From NCBI GenBank assembly GCA_024741835.1, contig JAENRP010000067.1:92790-156789 (forward strand): a DNA stretch of 64,000 bases, written 5' to 3'. Position 1 is the stretch's first letter; each line of letters opens with the position of its first letter. A program made the translations under genes and the position numbers. Shown here in pieces: positions 11,139 through 22,274 of the stretch. A model generated the notes under the pieces. That model was not told the DNA's origin. It did no database searches and worked only from the letters and a program-made list of their open reading frames with translations. The stretch is from Diplocarpon mali. Taxonomy: Eukaryota; Ascomycota; Leotiomycetes; Helotiales; Drepanopezizaceae.

Positions 11139-12583
11139 TCAGGCTCCGAGCAGCGCGCGCCCGTAATCGCCCCGGTTGGGCAGCCGACTGATGGTGTGGA
11201 TGTGACACCGGGCCGGAGTCGTGTTGGTCAAGAAAACTACCCCAGTCAGTTGAACAGCTCTGGAGCCGTGCACGCCCCGAGACATCAGAGCAACTCACTG
11301 CCGCAGTGGAAGTCGAGCTCCAGGAATGCGACGGGGCTGTGGATTCTGTAGTAGAACGGATCCTCGTCCCCGAATTCCCCAATCCAAGCAAAATACGTCT
11401 CGTCCAGATGCTTCTCGAAAAGCGCGAGGCGATGCTGCAAGACTGCCGGTGGGTAGTACTCGTTGAAGGCGCGGAACAGCTTGAGAACCAGCTCGCGCTG
11501 GTCGGCAGGAAATTCAGACACGGGGCAGCCCTCTCCAGAGCTAGTCAACAATGCTGCCATCTCCCACGGCGAGGCTCGACTTACCATACGGCACGACTCG
11601 GTTGTCCTGTCGGGCACCCCCCAGATGCCTCTCGTCAAATGGATTCCACCGGTCAGCCCCCAGGCTCTGTCCATCCATTCCCTTACTCAGGGTGGCTTTC
11701 TCCTGCAGCGCCTTGGGAAGGCCCTGCATCAGCTTCAGGCTCTCCAGCTCTTCGGTCCGGAACAGCCTCAGTCCAGCATGTGGCCCCTCGTCAATCCTGT
11801 CTGGCTCGGCACCCATGAACGTGGGCCCGATCACCATCCGCTTGCCGAGGAATACCACGTTGAGGCTCAGGTGATGCCCGAAGAACGTATATCCCCACGG
11901 CGAGGACAGAGACCGGGCCCCGAACAAGCGAAAATTGTAGGAGTGCTGATTGAGGACTTTTTGGCCGTTGACGAGGTGGCCTAGGAAGTCGTTGGTAAGG
12001 CAGCAGCCCAGGATTTTCTCGTAGCCCTGGGCAGATGTAGAGGCCTTGAGGATGGAGTGGACTGCGGTCTGGATTTGAGGGGAGCACTCGTCGAGACGGA
12101 GTCCACCTGCCACTTCTCAGCATGTGCCTTGCGAGTTTCTCGAACTGCCATACCGGGATTCATGTACAGCTCGGGATTTGACCATAGTCGGAATTCATCA
12201 TCTGTAACCTCCCCGCAGTGTACCGCTCTCTTTTCTTCCTCGCTCAGCAGCCCCAACAGCAGCTCAGCCTTCTCCATGACCTCTTCATTAGGTGCCCCCT
12301 CATCCTCAGTGTAGTGGTACAACTCCTCTCTTACCTGCCCATCGCTGGTGAAGCCTTTGTACGGCCTCTCCAGATTCCTCTTCTCGAGCCTACCAATCAG
12401 CCAAGCAGGCGCCTCAATCTGCCTCCTGGATTCGCACCAGCTCAGCGCATCGTGGTCTGCTATGCCGGCAATTCGTGGATGGTTCGGTCCAGGGATGATG
12501 TCGCGGAAGGGAACTGCAGCCTCTGATCGCGGCTTCGCGGGGTCGGTCGATTGGAGGTATCCAGATGTCTGGGGAGCTGCCAT
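11139..12583 (-). CDS. DUF3500 family protein
   Basis: Four exons (12583-12154, 12106-11585, 11532-11299, 11236-11139) give 427 residues. Conserved blocks of the family (PF12006) are visible in order: GLRLDECSP, WGYTFFGHHLSLNV, DNRVVPYEG and ARCHIHTISR. The biochemical role of the family is not established. Introns are short (47, 52 and 62 nt). The third exon is best reached with a GAG acceptor ending at 11533, which restores both frame and the conserved VVPYEG; the nearby TAG would break the frame. The gene starts 424 bp from the divergent FAH-family gene, which suggests shared regulation. I cannot assign a substrate. Confidence 0.85.
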
Positions 12584-13007
12584 TGCTACGGTTGTGTCAA
12601 CTGAGAGCTATCAGGAGTGGCATGATGGCAAAGGGGAGGGGGAGGGGGGATGCAAAGATATAACATTTCTCTCGACTACACTTCATCTTTGCGAGTGGAC
12701 GCGCGGAGAGGTGGACGCGCGGAGAGGTGGACGCGCGGAGAGAAGTGGACGTTTGTTGACGCACATTGAGCTCGGGACGCTGAGGGGATGCGGGGAGCAT
12801 CGATCATGTGACTCTACCCCCCATTCCGTCCTCGTCCCCCGCAGTCACTCCACTTTGACAGCTTTGTCAGCAGGTGGACGGCGCGGTGTGTTCTCGTTCT
12901 TTCAACTTGTTGTATCTCCCACCTGAGATTCCCATGTTGACTTTTCCACCGCCGACCAGATTGCTTGGAAGAGATTATCCTCCCCGTGACTGAGAACCCA
13001 AGCAAGC
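12584..13007. promoter_or_regulatory. Bidirectional promoter region of the DUF3500 and FAH-family genes, with a 16-bp tandem repeat
   Basis: The two genes diverge from this 424-bp interval. It holds three perfect copies of the 16-mer GTGGACGCGCGGAGAG at 12695-12742 and a G-rich run near 12629-12650. No binding site can be named with confidence. Confidence 0.55.
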
Positions 13008-14035
13008 ATGTCGATCCGGTCATTTGGGCGTGAGCAGTATCCAGACTCATAATTCAAGGTAGCCGATGCTTACCAACCCTCTAGGTCTCGTCCGCTTCCT
13101 ACCCAGATCCGGGAAAGGGATCCTCATTGGCGAACCGACGGACAAGAGCCTCGATGTTGGAGCAGCAACTCTCGCGGGAAAGGATGTCGAGATCAGCGTC
13201 TTCAGCGGATCGTCCGTGTTGAGTCCAGGTACTTCGACTGGCAAGACGGAAGTCCTGGAGAGAGTCCTCTCACCCCTCGCCGAGTCGGAAGTTGGGACTA
13301 TCAGATGCATCGGCTTGAATGTGAGGGCACCATTGATCTGCCCTGCACTCAGACTAAGAAAACACAGTACGTCCAGCATGCTCGGGAAGCGAAGATGGAT
13401 CTTCCTGCGGTCCCTGTGCTGTTCACCAAGCCGTCAACGGCCCTGGCGGATCCCTACCCCGCGCCGACCATCATCCCCAAGCACACGCTCAAAGACGATT
13501 CTTGCGATTACGAGTCCGAGCTGGTTATCGTGATTGGTACGAAAGCGAAGAACGTCTCTGAAGCCGAAGCCTTGGAGTACGTCCTCGGGTACACGGCGTC
13601 CAACGACGTGAGTAGCCGAACGAGCCAATTTGCCCAGAGCCAGTGGAGTTACAGCAAGGGGTTTGACGGCGCCTGTCCTATCGGCCCCGTACTTGTGTCG
13701 AAGGAGTTGATTCCAGACGTCGGCAAGTTGAGGTTGAGAGGCTTGAAGAATGGGCGAGTGCTGCAGGACTGTGGTCTTGAGTGAGTCGCTCGCTTCGCAT
13801 GACGGAGCAAACACTGACTGCTGGCAGTGACCTGATCTTCTCGGTACCCAAGATCGTATCGTTCCTCTCGCAAGGGACCACGCTGAATCCTGGAACCATC
13901 ATCCTGACCGGCACCCCGGCAGGTGTCGGGTTTGGTTGTTCGCCCAAGGAGTACCTGCACGACGGCGACGAGTTTGCCGTCGAGATCTTGCCGCACATTG
14001 GAACTCTCGTCACCAAGTTCGAGGCGGAAAAATGA
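13008..14035 (+). CDS. Fumarylacetoacetate hydrolase (FAH) family enzyme
   Basis: Four exons (13008-13029, 13085-13320, 13368-13780, 13828-14035) encode 292 residues. The short first exon MSIRSFGR joins to LVRFLPRSGKGILIGEP, the usual N-terminus of fungal FAH-family proteins. The metal-site Glu residues lie in YESELVIVIG, followed by YTASNDVSSRTSQ, GFDGACPIGP and the C-terminal TGTPAGVGFG. These enzymes cleave or decarboxylate beta-diketones and 2-oxo acids, typically the last steps of aromatic ring or acylpyruvate catabolism. The length fits the bacterial-type single-domain group (about 280-300), not the 420-residue tyrosine-pathway FAH. Divergence from the DUF3500 gene suggests a shared catabolic role, but the substrate is unknown. 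Confidence 0.92.
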
Positions 14036-15129
14036 ACTTCACACTTGATGGTACACGCAACAGGCAATGGAAGCTTGGCAAACAAGAACCAACTCTCCCG
14101 TTGCCGGCATTGCCCTGCTCAGATGTGCATTCCCGGACTTCCGTGATCTTCTGTAACTGCCCCCACGAGCCCACCCTTCCATCGGCCTCCAAACCATCAT
14201 CTAAAGGATCAGAAACATCACCACAGCATACCCCCGCCTCCCCCCCTTTCCACTTCCCAAACCCCCTGTGCCCAAGAAGCGAAAGCGTGAACCTCTGCCA
14301 AAACCAGCCCACCCACTCTCCGCCCCCCAGAACATCAACACCCGACCCCTCACAGACAAAGTCCCCATTCCCACCTCACCTCACCACCCGCCCGTCTCTC
14401 TCCCCCGCTCTCTCGCCACCCGCGGAGAGCACCCTCCTCAGCTTACCCATCTCAACCGAGAACCGACTGCTGCGAGGCACCTACGAAGCCAGAGCCACAA
14501 GCGAGCTGTGCTGCGCTGCGCTGCGTCGCCTAGCGCGGATCAAAATAAAACCAGGTAGAGAGGCTGACTTGGTGGACCCAGTCGGTACCTGTCAGGATAG
14601 AAACGCTGCGCCTCGCGCCCGCAGCGGCGAGGTGCAGGCTGCGCGGCAGATGTTTGGGGGTGGCGGAGGCCAGGCCAGGAACGAGATGGATATGTGGGAG
14701 ATGCTCGGGGGGGGGGAGTTGGATTTGGAGAGGTCTACTATTCCTCCTTTTTCTCTTTCTTTCCTCCTCTCCTCCCTTTCTTGTTTTTCTCCTGTTTTTT
14801 TCTATAGATCTTAAATTTCTCTCCTCTCCTCTCCTCCTCCCTCCCCTCTCCAATCAAGCTAGCGAGGGAGAGCATCCGCATGTTCCTGCAAGAGACCCCA
14901 CGGCATCGGGAGCGGCGGCACGGGACGGGGCGCAGGCTTGGTCTACGTCGGCGGTAGAGAGGTGGACCGCGCGGGTGCGGAGGGATGTCTCCTGGTCTGT
15001 GGAGGGATTCGCGCGCGTGTTGTGTTTTAAGGGGGATGGGATGGGATGAGTGTTGGTCAGGGTGGAGCGGGGTGCTGGCCGCCGGCTTGGCTGTGGCGTA
15101 TGGGCGTGGAGAAGCAGTTTTTTTGAACG

Positions 15130-15275
15130 TATGTATGTGTTTATATGTGTGTTTATGCATGTGTTTATGCATGTGTTTATGTATGTGTTTATGCATGTGT
15201 TTATGCATGTGTTTATGCATGTGTTTATGTATGTGTTTATGTATGTGTTTATGTATGTGTTTATATGTATACATA
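15130..15275. repeat. 12-bp minisatellite
   Basis: About ten to eleven tandem copies of a 12-mer of form ATGTGTTTATGC, with C/T changes at the last base, end in a short TATATGTATACATATATG stretch. A 12-bp unit keeps one frame open for its full length, which creates spurious long open frames on this strand. Confidence 0.9.
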
Positions 15276-15789
15276 TATGCGTGTATTATATCCGCATCAA
15301 CAGATGCGGCCGAGATCACAAAGCGCAAGAGAAATCGGGCTTCACACCCTATTCTAACGCGGTGAGTCCTGGCTCGGGTCTCCCATCTACATCTCCCTTT
15401 CGACTTCAAGCTAACCCAAGACCTCCTGGGAAGACTCCATGCCCAGTAGCAGGTTGCTTCTGGGCTACGGAGGGCTCCCACGGCCAGCCGCGTCCAGAGC
15501 AGGCTTAGCTGTCGGAGTTTCGGCGTGCAGAAGGGGGTGGTGAGGTCGAATGTGCTCGCATGCTTGTGGCCCGGGTTGATGTCGCGTTTGGGTTGCGAGG
15601 ATGTAGGTTTCCTCATGTGCAGCATGCCTGGTGGGGGGGAGGGTGAGTTGGACGAGGGACCTCGAATATCAGCTTTGGAAGAGATGGGTCTGAGGCGGAA
15701 GACCTGTACTGATATCTGGCGGAGCTGATATTGAACAGGGTCTGATATGCAAGTGAAACTCTGCCTGGATATGTGTAGATGTATAAATA

Positions 15790-15990
15790 GAGATATACAC
15801 ATATACATACATATACATACATATACATACATATACATACATATACATACATATACATACATATACATACATATACATACATATACATACATATACATAC
15901 ATATACATACATATACATACATATACATACATATACATACATATACATACATATACATACATATACATACATAAACATACATATATACAC
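15790..15990. repeat. 10-bp minisatellite
   Basis: About nineteen near-perfect tandem copies of the 10-mer ATATACATAC. Ten bp is not a multiple of three, so all frames cycle through the same peptide; the open frames across it are artefacts. Confidence 0.93.
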
Positions 15991-17549
15991 AAATAACATA
16001 TCTTTGGGTGCATTTTGGAGTTGCACTGGACAACGGAACATCAAAGCATCCAAGTATAGGCTCCGCAGGGCGGGATCAGGCTCAGGCCTTCTCCAGAGCC
16101 ACCAGAGAGCCGTACGGAGAGATCATGGCGCCACCAAGCTGCAGGTCCTCGCCACGACCGCGCCTATGCCTCCGATGACCCGACATCGTGAGATCTCCCC
16201 GCCTGGAAGAGCACCACGGCGACGAGCCTCCTCGGCGAGTTCCACGGCCAGTCGTATTAATAGATGCGTGCAGCGCAGCACCGGACCCCCCTGAGAGCAG
16301 CTGCGGCGAAGCACCTTGCCTGTCGGGACCTGGGGGACCCAACGCCCGCGGACCCGACGGGATTGGGGGGTGGGGGGATTCTGACATGGCGACGCGCCCG
16401 CTCAGCTTCTCGACGAGAGGGAATGGGTGAAGCAAATATCGTGGTGCACGACTCGCATCGACCTGGGGATTTCGCAGGCCGCTGGGCTGGAGAATTCCCA
16501 GCGGGCTGGATGCAGGGCCGCGAGCTGTCGCTCCAAGCGAGACGGTTGCCCGGCCAATCCCCCCAGCCATTCCTTGCATTCCAACTCCACGAGCCTTTGG
16601 GCGCATCCGCAGAGACATGGCTGGCGCTGGCGGGCCTGGCTTCCCATTCCGTTGGTACCGCATCGCCGACCGGTGGGAATGTCCAACTTGCACATGAAGG
16701 CGGCGTGGGAGGAGGCCAAGGCGAGGGGGGAGGGGAGGCGAAAAGGGGGGGGAGTGCACGTGCATGCGCGCGAAGTGTCACGGGTGCAGCGGGGCGCTCG
16801 GCGAACTCTGAGGGTCACGTTTCTCGCGTCAGCAAAGCTAAGCCGCCACATGTCTCGAGCGTTCCTCGTCGCCGCGAGTACCACCGTCCTCCTCCCCACC
16901 ACGCCCCCGCTGGTCCGCCCACCCATTCGCATGGCGCTGCGTGTTGACGGTGGGATGGCCGACTCCAGTGCAACGGCCCCCCTCAGCAGAGCTCAGCAGA
17001 GGGAGTCTGCAACGACGCTCATCCATCCGGCCGACGCTTCGGCGCTGCGAAGGCGTCAGCCCCGGCGACACAGGCTGACCGGAACTCGACACCCACGACG
17101 ACCAGGATAGACGAGCTCTCCAGTCCCTTACAGCTCCCGCCGCACGTTATCGACTGGCGGATCCTGGATCCGGCCTAGCAGCTCCCCGGCCGATCAGCCA
17201 TGCTCGAGCCTGTGCCGTCTGCAGACCGACCTGTCGAGCGGCCATGCCAGAGTCTCCCGCGCGGGCGACTATCACGGCACCGAGCCACCAGAGGTGCGGG
17301 CGTGTCTCCGACCGAACACGGCGAGCGTGGACTTGTGGTCGGGTATATATAGACATGGAAGATGGTGCTCGGGTTGAACGAGTGCCTGGGATCTAGCAGA
17401 GTTCCGAGCTCGAACCAGCACCACTGTGCTCTCCAGGTGCGGGGGCGTCTCGGATCGATGGACTCCCTGCTCGGGACAGTCGTGGTGCAGTACAGACTGC
17501 AAGATGGTGGAAAGTTTGTTGCGCAATCTCATGCAGTCATGAGAGTTTG

Positions 17550-18200
17550 AGACCTGTGCCGCCCTGGGCCATCTGATCGCGCCCGACCTCACGGCATCCT
17601 CTCGCTGGGGGCCCCCTCCGCACAGTGGCCCATGCCGGGGGAAGGTCGAGTCGAAGCGATGCTATTCCGACCTCCGAGCTCCTGGATGACGGACTCGTAC
17701 CAGAGGTTACACCGACAAACCTGTGATCTGGCCCCCCATATCCTCGCTGACCATCCAGGATGGCCCGAGAGAGCCAAAGCCTCCCTCGGAGGTGCTCTGT
17801 CGTTGCAGCGCTAGGCCAGAGGATCCCGAGCACCGCGGACAGGATGAGCAGAAAGCCCAAATCCCACGATGCCATCCGAGGTATGCCTCGCTGTCACCGC
17901 CGCTTGATGTTCTGATACACAGACGAGATCTCACGGGATCCCTCTCGCCTAGCAGCAGCCGTGCAGCCCCCCTCCCCCGACACGCTCCACGTGCAAATCG
18001 ACGACGGTCCTGTTCTTGCCACTCTCAGCATAGACACTCGTGGCGTCTAGCCAGAGCGCTCTGGAGGTCTGGAGGTCGAGAGGGAGAGGACCTCGGGCAT
18101 CCCGCCTCCCAAGACGACGGAAAGCTTCATGCGTGCAAGCTTTCACTCCCTGCGCCGAGGGGCAGCAGCCCGGGCACCTTTCCACATACGTCGCTCTTCA
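17550..18200 (-). pseudogene. Possible decayed tannase/feruloyl-esterase-like remnant
   Basis: On the minus strand at 17589-17777 the segment LWYESVIQELGG is followed closely by PGMGHCAEG. This pairing resembles the C-terminal catalytic-His region of tannase/feruloyl-esterase enzymes, where the His of PGMGHC completes the triad. The spacing is shorter than expected, and neighbouring frames are interrupted by stops, with no intact esterase around it. This may be a relic of a gene or coincidence. The limits given are rough. Confidence 0.2.
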
Positions 18201-18992
18201 GCTGAAGCTGGACTCCCCGGGGCCATACATCGGGATTCTCGAAGGGTTTGCCTTTCCGGCGAAGAGTCGCCTTGGTTACGTGAGCGTGAGCCTATACCTA
18301 CGACTCTCCGACCTGGGCTCCAGGGATGGATGGAACTAGCTCCTGGCTCCTGGCTTCTGGCTCAGCTTTCCCTCGCTAAACAGACTCCCGAACTAAGCCG
18401 TGCAGGTACGAGCCTAGAGTAAGCTGGCGAGCCTCTCTCCCTCCGTCGAAGCCATGCGACTTGGGCCTGCTGCCAGTAGTCAGCGTGGCAGTTGGATCCA
18501 TCTATTTATTGACGGGCTGATTGATTGGATTGGCTCGGGGCTGGATTAGCGGGCTCGTCTGATCTCATCCTCCTCCTCGACCAGATCCTCTCCGTCGAAC
18601 AACCTCCCCCCCATCTGGATCACTCCGTAGGCTGGATACTGAACAGACCCCCCAAGACGCGAGCCGCAGCGCGAGGAAGTGGCGCTCTTACCGCCGGCTG
18701 ACAGCAGGCTGAGTCTCGAAAGCCCTCTTATAACATACTGCCCGCGGGGATCCCACATGAATCGCATCTTCCGCGCTGTCCCGCAGGATCTCGGGAGGCT
18801 GGTTACGACTACTTGAGCCAACGTCCCCCTCCCCGGATGCTCTTGTTGACTTTTTGAGTGCAAAGCGAAAATAACTCCCCCCTCTTGGAGCGACCGCAGA
18901 TAGACCTCCCGACTATGCTCCGAGACGACAGACGGCCCAGCAGTCTAATCGATCTATCCCGCCAAGCTCGACACAAGTCAGAAGCTGCTGCC

Positions 18993-20689
18993 ATGTGGTC
19001 GTCACCGACCCAGACGCAGCCCGAGGAGCCGGCTCCGGTCAAGCGGTTTGCCTGCGATCGGTGTCATGATCAGAAACTCCGGTGTACTCGGCCCCAGGAT
19101 GGAGAGCCGTGTGTCCGCTGCCAGAGAGCGGGAGTATTCTGCAATGTCTCTCTGGCTCAACGGACCGGTCGGCCGCGGAAGGCGTCGAACAACCGGCCGC
19201 AGCCCGGCAGGAAATCGACGCCCGGCGGGAGTCCGCCCTCCACCATCGAGAGCGGTTCGGAGGATGGGGGGGAGAAGCAGTCCGCGATCCCCAGGAGGAA
19301 CAGCACCGATTCGCTGAGCGCAGCGAGTTCCAGATCCATGCCGCTGCCCGAGACGAGCGTCCCGATGAGTTGGGATGCCGATGCCTTCGCCTCGGGCGCC
19401 TCCCTAGAGATGGCCCCATCTGCCCTCCCCCTCCAGCCGTACGACCAACCGCTGTCGACCGACGACTACGCAGATCTTCTGGACTGCATCACCGACCAAG
19501 CCTATTTTGATCGCATGGACCTTTCCGATCTCTCCGAGGGTACGAGGGCCTCCTCTCCATCCGCCAAGGTGATACCTCACTGACCGGTTGAGCAGCAAAC
19601 TACATGGCCCCTCTCCACGAGCCAGAGCCCAACCCCAAGAAGAGGAAGTGCAACGCGCAGCACGATGTGGGCGTCTACGCGCACCACGCCTCCACGTCCC
19701 CTGCGCTGCCCGAGGGTCTCTCGGCGAGGATATCCTCATTCCCCGACATGGACATGCCGACGGGGACGCCAGCCATCACCACCCCAGCCTCGGACGTCAG
19801 CGTCCCCGACCTCCCCCCGGTCCGGCGCCTCCCGAGCGAGTCGACGCACTCGCAAACCCTCGCCAAGCTGCAGGCCGAGATCGACGCCTGCTCGGAGAGG
19901 ATCACGCACCAAGCCCGCCGCATGAGCACCGCGTCCACCTGCTACACCACGGAGAGCCAGAAGCTGCCCGAGGCCCTCGGCGTCCTGCTGTCCGCGGCCG
20001 AGCGCTTCATCGAGCTCATCACCTGCATCTGCCAGTCCTTCGACAGCGTCGTGCCGAGCCGCTCCCCGCCCCCGTCGCCGTGGTACCAGCAGCCGATGGA
20101 GCAGCAGGGGGGCTACTTCGGCAGCAGCAAGATGTGCCCGTCCAACTCGCGGAGCTCCTCCTCCACCAGCCTCGACCCGAGCCTCCTCGGGAGCCCCGAC
20201 AGCCGCGCCCTGAGCACGTCGACCTTCTACACCATGCTCAAGTGCCACGTGCGGCTCCTCTCCGCCTACGACGCCACGCTCGACGCCATGTCCTCGCGGC
20301 TCCTCGAGCTCGAGCACCTCGACATGCAGGCCAGCCCCCTGACGTCGGCGCTCTCGATCGGCTCGTTCGTCGTGCCCTTCGGCGCCATCATCGAGACCCT
20401 GCTCCACCTCCAGGTCATCTCGCACCAGCTGGAGCGCCTCAAGACCGCGATACACGTCAACCTGCGCCAGCTCCAGCCGGCGCGCCCGCCGCCGCGCCCG
20501 CGCTCCATCTCGTCGCGCCTCGGCCTGTGCCGCCAGGGCCGCAGCCCCGGCGTCAGCATGGTCGACTTCAAGCTCGACGAGATCCAGGAGCGGGAGCGCG
20601 CCCTGCAGACGAAGCTGCTGCGGATCGAGAACCTGGCCGAGAGCTCCAAGCAGGGCCAGATCAGCGGGGAGTTTCTGAACTGGGCGTGA
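18993..20689 (+). CDS. Zn(II)2Cys6 transcription factor, AflR-like
   Basis: Two exons (18993-19539, 19596-20689) give 546 residues. The binuclear zinc cluster lies at residues 21-50 from this start, with Cys at 21, 24, 31, 40, 43 and 50 (spacing 2-6-8-2-6), followed by a basic, proline-rich linker. A basic stretch NPKKRKC after the intron could be a nuclear localisation signal. The C-terminal half resembles the AflR-type regulatory domain found in regulators of secondary-metabolite clusters (LSAYDATLDAMSSRLLELE and a final KLLRIENLAESSKQ). I chose the ATG at 18993 because it has a GCCATG context and leaves the usual 20 residues before the first Cys; an in-frame ATG at 18915 would add 26 residues. 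It lies about 19.6 kb from the start of the PKS-NRPS gene and may regulate it, but nothing in the sequence proves this. Confidence 0.88.
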
Positions 20690-21482
20690 GTGGGTCCGGG
20701 CTGGGTTCCCGGCGCGGAAAATGGTGAGGGGNNNNNNNNNNNNNNNNNNNNNNNGAGCAAGTGCGCGGTGGAGATACCAGTCATCCTTTCTGACGAATAG
20801 ATGCATGCGCGTGATACAGCCGGTCGTCTTTCTTTCGCTGTCTTCTGTGTTTTCGGCTTGGCCGCCCTGACAGTAGCCCCTTGTCGCAGTTGAGAATCGG
20901 CAGCGAGCGAGACTGAACCAATACATCCTCGTACCCAGCTCACCCTCCGTGCTCGTCCCCCTGTACCTACGTGACACCCGAGCACGACGCACCTGCTTAC
21001 TTGTGAGAGGAACCATCCAAGTACAAGTACCCGAAGAGGGGGCTGGTGAGATGATTCCGCACACCACCCGTAGAAGCAGCAAGTCTGACAACTTCAGACC
21101 GAGTCACGATGATTGCATTGGAAATACTTTGTCAAGTGCCTACCGAGGAGAGCGTGAGATGGGATTCGGTAGATCAGGTGTGGTAAGCCGGCCGAGGCCG
21201 TAGACACCACGGCCCCGCTACGCATGTGTAGAGTCTGCCCGAAGCGAACAACGGCCTGCTGATGCCCGTCGCCGACTCCCCTACCTCGCTTCCTGCTCTC
21301 CCGACGAGAAGGGTCTGATCAGGTCTGGGGGCGGATCCAGCCGCGAGCGCAGGTTGCGGCCTGAGGCCGGCATGGGATCGTAAGCGAGATGGATCCTGGG
21401 ACGGCTGGGCTGCGGGTTGTAGTCACTCGGCCGATCCCGCGCCGGCCAGATCACAGCCCGGCGCGACGTCGAGGTCGGCTGG

Positions 21483-21501
21483 TCACATGCTAGTCATGTG
21501 A
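21483..21501. promoter_or_regulatory. Inverted repeat TCACATG-N5-CATGTGA
   Basis: TCACATG at 21483-21489 and its exact reverse complement CATGTGA at 21495-21501 are separated by five bases. Each arm contains the E-box CACATG/CATGTG, the kind of site bound by bHLH factors. Its role is unknown. Confidence 0.4.
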
Positions 21502-22252
21502 TTAAACCTAAGCACGGCTTGGCACGAGCTACCGTCTCGACTTCTCGCTCTCGGAAAAGGGCTTTACAGGCACGAATACCACCATCCTATTCGAGAAGGT
21601 CCACCGGTGACCACGCCCACCTCACGTGACACCCACCAGCTCGGTTGACCCGCGGCTACCGAGCCGCCTGACGCGCTTTGTTTACTTGCCCCGGCGGCTC
21701 CCGGCTGCCCCGAGCCGGTTTGCCTGGAAGGCTGGAAGGGGGGGGGGGGGATGGTTCCTCGGCACGGGCATCTCGCCCCCTCGACGCTGGCGCAGCGTCG
21801 CGGGGGGGGTCGCTGATTTCATGAGGTTGGGAAGCTGGAATGCTCGAGGGCTGGCGTCGGGGCGCGTCAGCTGACGGGTTCCGGAGAGAGCGCGGCGGGG
21901 GAGGAGGCAGATGGGTGTTGTCGACTGCTCCCTGCCGAGACGCCGCGCCGCGAGTGCTGCGGGCCTCGGTCGGAGCAGAGGGGAGGGGCTCGGGTCGACG
22001 ATCCGTCTCGCGCAGGACCAGGCCGTTTCTCGGGCTCGTCGGGTCCGGATCGTTCGTCGGGGGAGAGTAGGTTCGTACGAAGAGGAGAGGAGTGCTACGC
22101 GCTCGCTGTGCCTCTCTCCGAAGCTGGCATGTCCACATGTCCACTTCCGTACGGGGCCTTGCTCAACCTTCTCGCGGGATGTCTAGATTCACTTGCGGGA
22201 TGGCGGTCCTGACAAGTAAGGGCATGTCGGCATACAGGTCAGATGATCTATA

Positions 22253-22274
22253 GTCATGTGACCAGTCACATGAC
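22253..22274. promoter_or_regulatory. Perfect 10-bp inverted repeat with E-box cores
   Basis: GTCATGTGAC is followed after a 2-bp spacer by its exact reverse complement GTCACATGAC. The arms share the TCATGTGA core seen in the inverted repeat at 21483-21501, so the two may be sites for the same dimeric factor. Confidence 0.45.

Larger units (their letters stand above)
14036..18992. other. Long gene-poor interval with minisatellites
   Basis: No intact gene is supported over about 5 kb. The interval contains CT-rich low-complexity DNA around 14740-14850, two minisatellites listed separately, and on the minus strand near 17550-18200 a possible esterase relic. Open frames at 16082-17110 on both strands have no recognisable domain. 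Confidence 0.5.

Noticed and set aside
14738..16033. Long minus-strand frame of repeated YVCICMYM-like units
   Set aside because: It is the translation of the two minisatellites; no real protein is indicated.
16264..17110. Two overlapping 227-codon plus-strand frames
   Set aside because: They have no recognisable domain, overlap equally long minus-strand frames, and lie in GC-rich DNA where such frames arise by chance.
19588..20727. A 379-codon frame overlapping the transcription factor's second exon
   Set aside because: It is Arg/Pro/His-rich and out of frame with the conserved regulator sequence, so it is a composition artefact.
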